Shown piece by piece: positions 1 to 8,154 of a stretch of 44,820 bases of DNA. Under the pieces are notes generated by a model. That model was given only the letters and a program-made list of their open reading frames with translations, did not search any database and was not told where the DNA came from. Source of the DNA: an uncultured archaeon. Lineage in GTDB: Archaea > Halobacteriota > Methanosarcinia > Methanosarcinales > Methanoperedenaceae. The stretch is from positions 1-44,820 of the forward strand of contig CABMIH010000025.1 of the NCBI GenBank assembly GCA_902386205.1. Direction: 5' to 3'. The position numbers and the translations under genes are program-made. Within the stretch, counting starts at the first letter, position 1, and each line of letters begins with the position of its first letter.

Positions 1-1180
1 ACGCAGGAGATTCAGGAGAATAAGCAGTGATGGAAGGGCCATAGATAGGCTCAGTTACTATCCAGTCCCATACCTGCATTGCGGTTCCGTTAACATTGGT
101 CGCCACTGCTGTAACGTTCCATGAACCAGATTCAGCATGCGTGTTTGCATATTGGGATTCAGTCACGCCTTCATCATATCCGACCTGTGTCCCATCAACG
201 AACCATCGTATGGTTACTGACTGGTTGACAGTGATATTGAACGCTCTTATTGCTCCTGCCGTATCATAGACTGGAGACGGAGGAGAATAATCTATTATAG
301 CAGGGCCGGTCGGAGGTTCGGCTACTATCCAGTCCCATATCTGCATGGCAGTACCGTTAACGTTGGTCGCTACTGCTGTAACGTTCCACGAACCTGTGGC
401 TGCATTGGTATTGGTATATGCTGAATCCATTACGCCTTCATCCGTGTAAACCTGAATACCGTTCAGATACCAGATAATGTTGACCGTTTGATTTACAGTT
501 ACGGAAAAACTTCTTGCTGCTCCTGAAATATCATACGCAGGGGATGCAGGAGAATAAGCAGTGATGGAAGGGCCATAAACAGGTGCTGGTTCAGCAGGAG
601 CATCTGTGCAGATATCATCTACCAGGAAAAAGTTACCCGAATCATGAACTATTATGTAAGAGATATCCGGAGCACTGACATCTACAGTCAGTCGGGTCAT
701 CCACCCCATGTCAACGTTAGGACCTGTCGATGCGCTATCAAGTATATCCCCATTTTCGTTAAGTGCTTCTAAGGTAAGGCCGGTTTCTGTACTTGTCAAA
801 ATACTGAAGTAAGCTGCGGTTCCATAAATAAAGTTAATCCGGCCCTGTGGTTGGGATGGACCCAACCATGCCCATTTATATCCATCGCTTGTGAATATTC
901 CATATGGCCATTTTCCGTTATAATTCCCGGTTGCAAAGTCGCCTATTACCCAATCATTTCCATCTGTCGTAGTGAACTGTAATCCAGGTATGGTACTTGA
1001 AATAGGATCACCGTCATTCCCATTTTCAAAATCCATTAACCTGAAATTGCAAGGATTTGTCGTCACTCCTGTCTCAACAGTTCCGGCGCTTGCCGTATCT
1101 GCAAAAGTCAAAAAAACTAACGTGCTAATAACAACAAGACTTGCGAGCAAGTCGGCCTGGTTCGAAATTTTAAATCTCAT
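1..1180 (-). CDS. Secreted/surface repeat protein, 3' end beyond window
   Basis: The frame is open from an ATG at 1180 to the left edge (393 codons), so the C-terminus is missing. A Shine-Dalgarno GGTGGAG lies at 1187-1193. Residues 1-30 form a signal peptide (basic start, LLASLVVISTLVFLTFADTA, then ASA before G). Residues about 35-190 look like a beta-sandwich binding domain (DFENGNDGD near the start, FLVDDI near the end). From about residue 200 come tandem repeats of about 89 residues (267 bp), each with YSP.SP.YD, W-Y/F-x-x-G-x-Q-V, SWNVTAVATNVNGTAMQ and WDWIV. Two full copies and the start of a third are visible. These resemble Ig-like repeats of Methanosarcinales envelope proteins. Many N-x-S/T sites suggest glycosylation. 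The ligand and the anchor cannot be judged. Confidence 0.85.
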   Translation of the reverse strand, partial: MRFKISNQADLLASLVVISTLVFLTFADTASAGTVETGVTTNPCNFRLMDFENGNDGDPISSTIPGLQFTTTDGNDWVIGDFATGNYNGKWPYGIFTSDGYKWAWLGPSQPQGRINFIYGTAAYFSILTSTETGLTLEALNENGDILDSASTGPNVDMGWMTRLTVDVSAPDISYIIVHDSGNFFLVDDICTDAPAEPAPVYGPSITAYSPASPAYDISGAARSFSVTVNQTVNIIWYLNGIQVYTDEGVMDSAYTNTNAATGSWNVTAVATNVNGTAMQIWDWIVAEPPTGPAIIDYSPPSPVYDTAGAIRAFNITVNQSVTIRWFVDGTQVGYDEGVTESQYANTHAESGSWNVTAVATNVNGTAMQVWDWIVTEPIYGPSITAYSPESPA

Positions 1181-1411
1181 ATTTATCTCCACCATTTAGT
1201 ATCGACTATTGGCTCAGGTGTTGCTAAAAATCGGCGAACTTTTTACAATGCAACTTTTGAGTATAGGTCTTAACACCATTTTGCCAATTTTCTGGTATAC
1301 AACATGAAAACGTTATTCTATTTAACATTTATCATGATCGTTATTATAATGATGATATAATTTTGTATAATAATGTATAAACAAAAATAACAAAATCCAG
1401 CATGCTGGAGT
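1181..1411. other. AT-rich intergenic region
   Basis: This is the leader and promoter region of the minus-strand surface protein plus the tail of the pilin-like cluster. It contains the SD at 1187-1193 and a very AT-rich block at 1315-1395 with imperfect ATTATAATGATGAT-type palindromic words. I see no open frame with coding character. Confidence 0.5.
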
Positions 1412-3115
1412 TCAGCTTACAGTCGCTACAACATCATTTTGGCTGATGTACAGGTACATGATGGCGGTTCCCGTAGCCACATTGGTGTTGGTGTTTTTCA
1501 GGGCCTCATCATAATGCATTTCTTGATTATTTTCAAGATCAAATTTTTTTCCTACTATGGCGCCATAGACCTTGGCGTTATTAGACAGATCTATTTCAGC
1601 CGCTGGTGCCCATATAAAACCGGTATATTCTGCGTTATTTTCGATATCTATATCCTGAGAATCTGAACTGATAATCTGGAAAAGGACCGAAGTCTGGTTT
1701 GTGTCAGGATTTATTTTCACGTCATTTCCTATCTCTATTTCACTGTTCAGGTACAATCTCACTGGATAATTACCATTTACTATGAGGTTCACGTTATTAT
1801 GCAATTCGATATCGGCCTCAACCGCAATATTTATTGCACCATCTCCTGTGTTGAATATCAGTTCATCGTAATTTTCCATGTCAAATTTAGTAAGATAATA
1901 GTTCCCTGTATACATTGTACAGGTATCCCAGGAGGTACCATTAGGATGTTTGCCATCTAATATTGTGTTTCTTGCACCATTTAGACAGTCTGAGTTGCTG
2001 TTATTATTACTGGCATTGTATTGATTTATCTTGCTCTGGACAAGGTATGTTGTGCTCCCCAGGCTCAATCCTTCGACCTTTGGATATTTAATTCCCAACA
2101 CTGTGACACTACCAAATGACTTGGCATATGCATCCTTCATTATTTTACCGCCACCTGTTATATCTGCTCCGGTCATAGCGCTCCCGTTCACGACCGCGCC
2201 GTTCTTGATTTCAATTTTCTTGGTTGCGCGGATACTCCCGTTCCCAGATTTGCTTATGGAATATGGCCCTTTAGAGGAATCATAGCTATCTGTCTCCGCA
2301 TTTTCTTCCATTTCTATCTCATCAGACGCCAGTGCGCCGTATGAGAAATTGGTGGTCAAAGGTGGGGTCGTAAGGGTAATGGTAACCTTTTTCTCGCCCG
2401 GATCCTGATTGACCTTTACTAATGATATGCTCTCGAAATAGTCTGCCCAAGCATCATAATACTCGCTTTTTATAGTGATACTGACCTCTGTAACGTTCTC
2501 AGGGATCGGATTCTTATAAGTGGCACCCGGATATATCATCCGGGGTTCGCCTACCCTCTCGATCTTTAGAGAAGATGATCCCTTCCCTCCTAAGGAAGAA
2601 TTCCCTGAAATATTGACCACCGGGAAAGTCATCGTAATCCCGTTGTAGTTGAACTCAGGCGGGGAAAGCATTACGCTTCCTTCAGGGTATTTGCTCCATA
2701 CCCCACCGCCTTCATAGGCCACTTCCCTGTCCCCCATCCTGTAAATTACCTTCCCCATAGGTATTGTAATGCTGGTTACAGTGCCTGTTCCATTTTTAAG
2801 CTCAAATAAAACATAACTCTCTTCTGATAAAGGATGGCCGGCTTCTAGCGACGAGTTGGATACAACAGATATGGATCCTCCGCCTGCATCAAGATTAATG
2901 ATTTGCATCGGTGATTCTCCAAGTGCGACTTTGCTTGCGCGTGAGTCGAACACTGTATACATCTGTTCCGCGTTCCTGACCTTTGCCATTTCCTCCATGC
3001 TATTAATCGTGGGAACGCCCACAAGCATTATCATGGCTATTCCTGTAATGGTTAAACCGAGTATTATTATGTGTCCTACGATCTCAACTTCTGCACTCTC
3101 TGATTTCAGGAACAT
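1412..3115 (-). CDS. Pilin-like membrane-anchored protein with beta-helix-like C-terminus (DUF7289/DUF7305-like)
   Basis: 567 residues. One N-terminal hydrophobic helix (about 12-35) is preceded by ESAEVEIVG, the same acidic-Ala-x pattern as its neighbours. The middle (about 60-300) resembles the upstream 3115-3888 protein: both share KVALG.(S/A)P, a VAYEG.GVW.KY block and VVxISGNSS. The C-terminal part (about 440-560) has spaced Asn-rich turns (IELHNNVN, IEIGNDVK, DIENNAEY, DLSNNAKVYGAIVGKK) typical of a right-handed beta-helix, and ends near HYDEAL as in the DUF7305 C-terminal domain. Family numbers are from memory. Its ATG overlaps the upstream stop (TAATG at 3117-3113), which implies coupled translation. 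It is probably an extracytoplasmic pseudopilin-like surface protein of unknown function. Confidence 0.8.
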   Translation of the reverse strand: MFLKSESAEVEIVGHIIILGLTITGIAMIMLVGVPTINSMEEMAKVRNAEQMYTVFDSRASKVALGESPMQIINLDAGGGSISVVSNSSLEAGHPLSEESYVLFELKNGTGTVTSITIPMGKVIYRMGDREVAYEGGGVWSKYPEGSVMLSPPEFNYNGITMTFPVVNISGNSSLGGKGSSSLKIERVGEPRMIYPGATYKNPIPENVTEVSITIKSEYYDAWADYFESISLVKVNQDPGEKKVTITLTTPPLTTNFSYGALASDEIEMEENAETDSYDSSKGPYSISKSGNGSIRATKKIEIKNGAVVNGSAMTGADITGGGKIMKDAYAKSFGSVTVLGIKYPKVEGLSLGSTTYLVQSKINQYNASNNNSNSDCLNGARNTILDGKHPNGTSWDTCTMYTGNYYLTKFDMENYDELIFNTGDGAINIAVEADIELHNNVNLIVNGNYPVRLYLNSEIEIGNDVKINPDTNQTSVLFQIISSDSQDIDIENNAEYTGFIWAPAAEIDLSNNAKVYGAIVGKKFDLENNQEMHYDEALKNTNTNVATGTAIMYLYISQNDVVATVS

Positions 3116-3888
3116 TATTCTATCTCCGCATATATCTGGGTATTAAGTATATAAACGTCCAAATTTTTAGTTCTGTTAAATACAGCAGTATATGTGCCGC
3201 TTGTGGAGCTGTTCGTCATCCAGCCCATTTTATTTATATTCTCAAAGTAATCTTTCCATCCCGATACGTAATCTCCTTTTATTGTAATGGTGATGTTGCT
3301 GACATTATTATAGATACTAACGCTGGGTGACCCTTCCGCCCTTATCCTGCTCAGGCCGTTTCCACCTATGCTTGAATTCCCGCTTATCTGGACAACAGGT
3401 ATGACAAGCGCGCCGCTCTGGTTGGCAAAGAGTGGCCTGTAAGCATTCAGGGTTACACCTTGCTGGTATTTTATCCATACTCCTGTACCTTCGTAGGCAA
3501 CAACAGTATCTCCAATGGAATTCTGGATGGTGCCAAGCGTCGAATCAAATAGTGTTATTTCTTTATTTGTGGAATTTGTCGCATTGATTTTTATAGTACT
3601 GTCCATTGAAACGCTTAATCTTCCCCCGTACATTTTCAGTTCTACGCTTTTGGATGGGGCCTGCCCGAGCGCTACTTTGTTCAGGTTTTCTGCCATTACA
3701 ACAAAACTCAGCTTTGTATTCTCTATGTACCTGGCTTCCTGGGCATTCTTCAAAGCCGGATAGCCGGCAAGCCCTATAACGCTAAGGGATAGGATAAGTA
3801 TCCCGAGGATCGTGACAAAATCCACTACTTCAGCAACTGCATCCTGCGATTCCAGGAACGATCCGGGATTTAGGATTTCTATTGGCAT
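3115..3888 (-). CDS. Pilin-like membrane-anchored protein (DUF7289-like)
   Basis: I choose the ATG at 3888 (MPIEILNPGSFLES). The frame is open up to 3966, but those 26 extra residues are Cys/Tyr/His-rich and unlike a membrane-protein start. A TATA-like box at 3918-3927 lies about 35 nt upstream of 3888. The product has about 257 residues with one helix (about 18-40) after ESQDAVAEVVDF, then an extracytoplasmic domain rich in N-x-S/T with the KVALGQAPS, VVAYEGTGVWIKY and VVQISGNSSIGG blocks shared with the 1412-3115 product. It is a likely paralogue or duplicated partner of that protein. Function unknown; probably a minor pilin-like subunit. Confidence 0.75.
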   Translation of the reverse strand: MPIEILNPGSFLESQDAVAEVVDFVTILGILILSLSVIGLAGYPALKNAQEARYIENTKLSFVVMAENLNKVALGQAPSKSVELKMYGGRLSVSMDSTIKINATNSTNKEITLFDSTLGTIQNSIGDTVVAYEGTGVWIKYQQGVTLNAYRPLFANQSGALVIPVVQISGNSSIGGNGLSRIRAEGSPSVSIYNNVSNITITIKGDYVSGWKDYFENINKMGWMTNSSTSGTYTAVFNRTKNLDVYILNTQIYAEIE

Positions 3889-3917
3889 AATCACTAAAAT
3901 AGACTGTGTCGGGCAAA

Positions 3918-3927
3918 GTATATATAT
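3918..3927 (-). promoter_or_regulatory. Internal TATA-like box in the pilin-like cluster
   Basis: ATATATATAC on the minus strand sits in the 74-bp gap before the ATG at 3888. It is the only sizeable gap in this cluster. Spacing fits a transcript starting about 10 nt before that ATG, so the last two genes may have their own promoter. Confidence 0.4.
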
Positions 3928-3962
3928 CCTATCATAATGTTGATAATGAGCATAATAGCAAT

Positions 3963-4442
3963 TCAACTTTTTTGAATGATATCAATACTGTTACTGGTTT
4001 TATTATAATAAAGCATGTATATTTCAGCACCGCTGTATATTTTTCGTGCAGTAAAATTCATGGACATATTGAACGGTACCGTGACTTTAGCCCCGTTGTC
4101 GGATTCCATGATTATCCTGTTCGGCGAACCCGTTATATTTATGGTATAGCTTTTACCTGCTATTGATTCAGGGATTGCGATCTCATATTCAAGTGAATTT
4201 ATAGTTCCACCATAAGAATTGGTAATATTGATCAACGTATCAACAGAGGTTATTTTTATTGCAAGCCCGCTACCCATGATTTTAAAGCTTTCCTGCATGG
4301 CTGACTTTTCTGTGTCTCTTGAAAGGGAGTAAAAAGAAATGATAAGTGCGGAAAATACCAGAACGGTAACGGCAAACATCAATATGAACCCCAGAGAAAT
4401 GGATACCGCTTCATCATTTTTATACAGTTTCCTAAATTTCAT
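3963..4442 (-). CDS. Pilin-like small membrane protein (DUF7266-like)
   Basis: 159 residues. A basic start (MKFRKLYK) and NDEAVSISLGF precede one long hydrophobic helix (about 17-42), followed by an outside domain of short beta-strand-like segments with N-x-T/S sites. This is the layout of archaeal pilins: short basic leader, acidic residue, single helix. It lies 4 bp after the 4447-5268 gene and before the promoter gap at 3889-3962. DUF7266 is a recollection from haloarchaeal clusters that carry the same mix of genes; the call rests mainly on topology and context. Confidence 0.65.
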   Translation of the reverse strand: MKFRKLYKNDEAVSISLGFILMFAVTVLVFSALIISFYSLSRDTEKSAMQESFKIMGSGLAIKITSVDTLINITNSYGGTINSLEYEIAIPESIAGKSYTINITGSPNRIIMESDNGAKVTVPFNMSMNFTARKIYSGAEIYMLYYNKTSNSIDIIQKS

Positions 4443-4446
4443 GACA

Positions 4447-5268
4447 TCACCGTGGAACAGAAACAGGAATAGTGATATTGGAGCGCACCCTGCTTGAAGA
4501 AAACGTTACTGTTGCGTTCAGGATATAATCGCGGGCACGGGTAAAAGCGCTGCCGTAGGTTGCGTTTCCTTTGATATTGAATCTGCCTGAGGCAGCAGTA
4601 CCGTTTATGAAACTGATTTTAGAACTGTTGCTCCCTATGCTTGTGTTTAAATTATAAGTGGTATTTAGCAAATTGATATAGGAAAAATTCACGCTATGAT
4701 AAGAACTAATAGTATAGTTACTGATTTTTATGCTGTCAGTCCCGTCCAGTTTCAATGACCATATAAATGCGCCTGTTGTCTGGTTGGTTATATTTATTTC
4801 AAAATTCAGGCCTGAAACGTTTCTTAGTTCAAACGTTGATACATTTTTAATGCTTTCTATCACAGTCCAATTCCCAACCCCATTTGCAGTCCCGTTCTCT
4901 GTAAATGCCGGATAACGGTAATACGCCCAATTGCTTGTATCCCAGGTTACATTCACACCTTCGCCATGCAGTACATAGATTTTGGATAGATTACCATTAA
5001 AAATATTCATCTGCTTGTTAAATTCACCAATGTCCCCGGTTTTAGCTGCTGTACGATATGCACTCCTGGCCTCATCCTGTGTAATCTGCACCAGGTTGAC
5101 TATCTCGCTTTTTGATGGTTCGCTTCCGGCACCTACCGCTGTATTGATCTCGAATATGATGCTGTTCAGTATCACCGTGGTTATCACAAGACCTATGGCA
5201 ATAATGAAACCTGCAAGAAGCATGAACTGGGCATTCCGGTCGTTTATTATTTCCATCACGTTCTCCAC
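4447..5268 (-). CDS. Pilin-like membrane-anchored protein (DUF7261-like)
   Basis: 273 residues. NDRNAQFMLLAGF leads into a hydrophobic helix (about 15-38), then a helical stretch (about 45-95) and a Ser/Thr/Asn-rich extracytoplasmic domain with many N-x-S/T sequons. The start overlaps the preceding gene by 13 bp (5256-5268), arguing for coupled translation. NAQ before the helix matches NAQ and DAQ in the two genes upstream. No catalytic motif is visible, so a structural role in a pilus-like or envelope assembly is the most economical reading. DUF7261 assignment is by memory of haloarchaeal clusters. Confidence 0.65.
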   Translation of the reverse strand: MENVMEIINDRNAQFMLLAGFIIAIGLVITTVILNSIIFEINTAVGAGSEPSKSEIVNLVQITQDEARSAYRTAAKTGDIGEFNKQMNIFNGNLSKIYVLHGEGVNVTWDTSNWAYYRYPAFTENGTANGVGNWTVIESIKNVSTFELRNVSGLNFEINITNQTTGAFIWSLKLDGTDSIKISNYTISSYHSVNFSYINLLNTTYNLNTSIGSNSSKISFINGTAASGRFNIKGNATYGSAFTRARDYILNATVTFSSSRVRSNITIPVSVPR

Positions 5269-5864
5269 AGGACCAGCTTAACATCGATTATATTGAATGG
5301 ATCGATCATGGGATCCATAGATTTTATCGTATAATTTGCCAGAGTGAGACCGCTTAAGTCGGATTTTTGCAATACGATCTTTCTTGAAACTATCACAGCA
5401 TTACTTGATGGGACCCCTGCGTATATCCATTGAACCGATTCTGAAGGCACAGTGTTGTTATTTATACGCCTGATGTACGTCAGTTCTACTTTATGGGCTA
5501 TGCCCTGGCTGATCAAAGTAGAATTCAGGACATCAGTCAGGTTATTGATGAGAACATTCTGCGGATACGCAGGGTCTGAATTTTCGATGTACCTCGTTCC
5601 ATTCCATAAATAAACCCTGCCGTCCCATTTGATGATATCGTTCTTGAGCTTCGAATTGTACCCCGGCTCCGCATAATCCAGCGTATTGAGGAGATCCTGC
5701 CCAAGCGCCGCAAGTTCTGATTCCACATGCGCATTTGAGGTTGAGGAAGTAAGGGGTGTCATCGAGGTCGCATCTATCGCATATATTATCACTCCGAGCA
5801 GGAGTATTGATGCCGCCACGCCTTCAAGTGTATGCAACTGGGCATTATCGTCAAACATTACCAC
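5256..5864 (-). CDS. Pilin-like membrane-anchored protein (DUF7288-like)
   Basis: 202 residues. MVMFDDNAQLHTLEG precedes one helix (about 17-34, SILLLGVIIYAID), then a soluble domain with SELAALGQDLLNTLDY, WDGRVYLWNGTRY and VIVSRKIVLQ. It overlaps both neighbours (7 bp with 5858-6382, 13 bp with 4447-5268), so it is clearly part of the cistron. The TLEG/AASILLL start and the ALGQDLLNTLDY segment recall DUF7288 proteins of haloarchaeal pilus-associated clusters (recollection, not a search). An alternative start at Met3 would change little. Confidence 0.65.
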   Translation of the reverse strand: MVMFDDNAQLHTLEGVAASILLLGVIIYAIDATSMTPLTSSTSNAHVESELAALGQDLLNTLDYAEPGYNSKLKNDIIKWDGRVYLWNGTRYIENSDPAYPQNVLINNLTDVLNSTLISQGIAHKVELTYIRRINNNTVPSESVQWIYAGVPSSNAVIVSRKIVLQKSDLSGLTLANYTIKSMDPMIDPFNIIDVKLVLWRT

Positions 5865-6382
5865 ACCTTCACGGAAATTATGGCAGTTTCATTATAACCA
5901 GTAGAGGAATTTACGATCATTACAAGGCGCTTTGTCTGGCCGATATCTAAATTTTCAGGGGGTGAGGGGCCGCCCTGGTACATGGGCTTATCCGGGTTTG
6001 ACAGATTTGCAGCAGATACGTTAAAGTCAAAAACGTTCTCGCTGCTAAAGAGCCCGACTTCACGGAGTGCATCATTATACGCTGTCAGATCATAGCTTTT
6101 CAATCTTGTTTTTGTGAAATAATCCAGTTTTCCCTGGTCTATGGTATTCACCTGGCCCGATTTATCGGCTGTGAGGACGCGCTCCACAAGTACAGTGCTG
6201 ACCCTGTCCGCAGCCAGCGTTACTTCATCCGAACCTGACTGGAAAGGGAGGAATAAAGAATACATGAACTGGAATACAAAAGCTACGGTAAGGAGAAAAA
6301 CACCCATGCCTGCAACATAGTCTATTGTTATCTGGGCGTCCTGGTTTGTTTCTTCATTTTTATATGACAGGAATAAAATCAT
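5858..6382 (-). CDS. Pilin-like membrane-anchored protein (DUF7287-like), first gene of cluster
   Basis: 174 residues. NQDAQITIDYVAGMGVFLLT introduces the single helix (about 22-48), followed by a domain containing SDEVTLAADRVSTVLVERVL and a C-terminal strand-rich part. The DAQITIDYVAG motif is typical of DUF7287 proteins as I recall them. It is the promoter-proximal gene of a six-gene minus-strand run. No pilus ATPase (PilB) or platform protein (PilC) lies in the cluster itself; the upstream plus-strand neighbour is an unrelated ABC ATPase. Any secretion machinery must be encoded elsewhere. Confidence 0.65.
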   Translation of the reverse strand: MILFLSYKNEETNQDAQITIDYVAGMGVFLLTVAFVFQFMYSLFLPFQSGSDEVTLAADRVSTVLVERVLTADKSGQVNTIDQGKLDYFTKTRLKSYDLTAYNDALREVGLFSSENVFDFNVSAANLSNPDKPMYQGGPSPPENLDIGQTKRLVMIVNSSTGYNETAIISVKVW

Positions 6383-6502
6383 AAGAATAGAATGAATTAG
6401 TCAATACCTGTTAATAAGCATTATCATTAGCATTATCAGTAATATGTATTTTGTTAGTGTTAATGTCCGGAATAAAGCTTTTCGTCTTTCCGGTCATTTT
6501 AC

Positions 6503-7429
6503 ATGCCAATGCTTGCAGTCAGGTCAGAAGGGATATACAAATATTATAAAGACAGGCTCCAGGGGAAAAAAGAGGTATTGAAGAATGTTTCCCTTGATAT
6601 AGATGAAGGGGAGATTTTCGGCATCCTTGGGCCAAACGGCGCCGGGAAGACCACGCTCATTTCAATACTTTCAACGCTTACAATACCAGATGCAGGAAAA
6701 GTTGAGATTTTCGGGCTTGATGCGATAAAGCAGGCAAACCGTGTGAAAAGTATCGTTAATGTCAGCAGCGGGAACCCGAATTTCCCCTGGAGCCTTACGG
6801 TCATTGAGAACCTTCGGTATTTTGCTATGCTCTACGGGCTAAAAAATAGGGAGGAGGCGATAAGAAATGTTATAAACACACTCGAGCTTGGGCCCTTCAT
6901 GAACGCCAGGTTCGATTCCCTGTCCACAGGCACAAAGCAGCGGCTCTCGCTCGCAAAGGCCCTCCTAAACCAGCCGCGTCTCCTTTTCCTTGACGAGCCC
7001 ACAGTCGGTCTTGACCCTGATATGGCGATAAAAATCCGCAGACTTATCAGGCAAATTCATGATGAAAAAGGTATCACTATAGTGCTTACAACGCATTACA
7101 TGAAGGAGGCTGAGCAACTCTGCGGCCGTATAGCGTTCCTCAAAAAAGGCGAGATAATAGCAAAAGCATCACCTGATGAATTAAAGAGGCAGATGAAACT
7201 TGGGGAGGCAATAACCATCGATTACGAATGGGAGTTCGATATTACGCGATTAAAGGATATCCCACAGGTAATTGATATCATAAGTGAAAAAGGAAAAATA
7301 AAGATAGTCGCAGAGAATGTTGAATTTATTATTGACAGGGTATTGAAGATGTTTTGTGATGTGCATATCAGGAACATAGAGATTTCCCAGCCAGATCTTG
7401 AGGATGTGTTCCTGAAGCTTGCGAAGTAA
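6503..7429 (+). CDS. ABC transporter ATP-binding protein (ABC-2/NatA type)
   Basis: 308 residues. Walker A GPNGAGKT at 43-50, signature LSTGTKQRL at 140-148, Walker B LLFLDEP at 160-166, D-loop GLDP, and the switch His in TTH at about 198. STGTKQ in place of SGGQ is usual in the ABC-2 exporter group. The Q-loop region reads NVSSGNPNFPWSLT, with no obvious Gln. Residues 230-308 form an accessory domain. No permease gene is adjacent: rpiA follows 42 bp downstream and the pilin-like cluster diverges upstream. A partner permease may lie elsewhere, or the subunit may serve another complex. Either Met1 or Met3 could be the start. Confidence 0.9.
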   Translation: MPMLAVRSEGIYKYYKDRLQGKKEVLKNVSLDIDEGEIFGILGPNGAGKTTLISILSTLTIPDAGKVEIFGLDAIKQANRVKSIVNVSSGNPNFPWSLTVIENLRYFAMLYGLKNREEAIRNVINTLELGPFMNARFDSLSTGTKQRLSLAKALLNQPRLLFLDEPTVGLDPDMAIKIRRLIRQIHDEKGITIVLTTHYMKEAEQLCGRIAFLKKGEIIAKASPDELKRQMKLGEAITIDYEWEFDITRLKDIPQVIDIISEKGKIKIVAENVEFIIDRVLKMFCDVHIRNIEISQPDLEDVFLKLAK

Positions 7430-7470
7430 ATGGATATTTTATAAATAAAAAAAGCATATTTAAGCAGGAT

Positions 7471-8154
7471 ATGAATAACCCCACACTGGTCAACCCCAAA
7501 CAGGCAGCAGGCGAATGTGCAGCAGAGCTTGTGAAAGACGGCATGATAATAGGGCTCGGAACCGGCTCAACCACTGCTTTTGCAATACAGGCACTGGGCA
7601 GGCGCGTCGCGGGGGGCCTGGCAATCCTTGGCATCCCCACATCATACCAGTCCGCATTCCTGGCTGCTGAGTGCAAAATCCCGCTCACGACCCTTGATGA
7701 GCATCCCGTCGTTGATATCGATATCGACGGCGCAGACCAGGTCGCAAATTTCATTGGCATCAAAGGAGGAGGCGCAGCGCATACCCGGGAAAAGATCGTG
7801 GCAATGTCATCAAAACGTTTTGTGGTCGTAGTGGACGAATCCAAATGTGTCAATGTCCTGAACTATCCTGTACCACTTGAAGTCCTGCCGTTTGCGCGAC
7901 AACTGGTAATAAAACAGGTAGCAGAACTCGGAGGAAGCGCACGGATACGCATGGGCGTAAATAAGGACGGCCCTGTTATTTCAGATAATGGTAATCTTAT
8001 TATGGATGCGGATTTCGGTGCAATCGATGACCCTGTATCGCTTGGCGAGATACTTTCTCAATGTACCGGGATAGTGGAACACGGGATATTCACAAATGTG
8101 AGTACTGTTTATATCGGGAAAAAAGACGGGTCTGTAGAGATCATGGAAACTTAG
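7471..8154 (+). CDS. rpiA: Ribose-5-phosphate isomerase A
   Basis: 227 residues, the usual length. It interconverts ribose-5-phosphate and ribulose-5-phosphate in the cytoplasm. Family motifs are all present: GLGTGSTTAFAI (phosphate-binding loop), DIDGADQVA, KGGGAAHTREKIVA with the catalytic-region Glu, VVDESKCV, PVPLEVLPFA and DNGNLIMDADF. The ATG is preceded by GCAGGAT and by a TATA-like TTTTATAAATA at about 7437-7447. Its stop overlaps by 4 bp the stop of the convergent nucleotidyltransferase gene. In archaea this enzyme feeds ribose-phosphate into nucleotide synthesis; the gene seems monocistronic. Confidence 0.96.
   Translation: MNNPTLVNPKQAAGECAAELVKDGMIIGLGTGSTTAFAIQALGRRVAGGLAILGIPTSYQSAFLAAECKIPLTTLDEHPVVDIDIDGADQVANFIGIKGGGAAHTREKIVAMSSKRFVVVVDESKCVNVLNYPVPLEVLPFARQLVIKQVAELGGSARIRMGVNKDGPVISDNGNLIMDADFGAIDDPVSLGEILSQCTGIVEHGIFTNVSTVYIGKKDGSVEIMET

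Noticed and set aside
3889-3966. Longer N-terminus for the 3115-3888 protein
   Set aside because: The additional 26 residues are Cys/Tyr/His-rich, precede a normal membrane-protein start, and would read through a TATA box.
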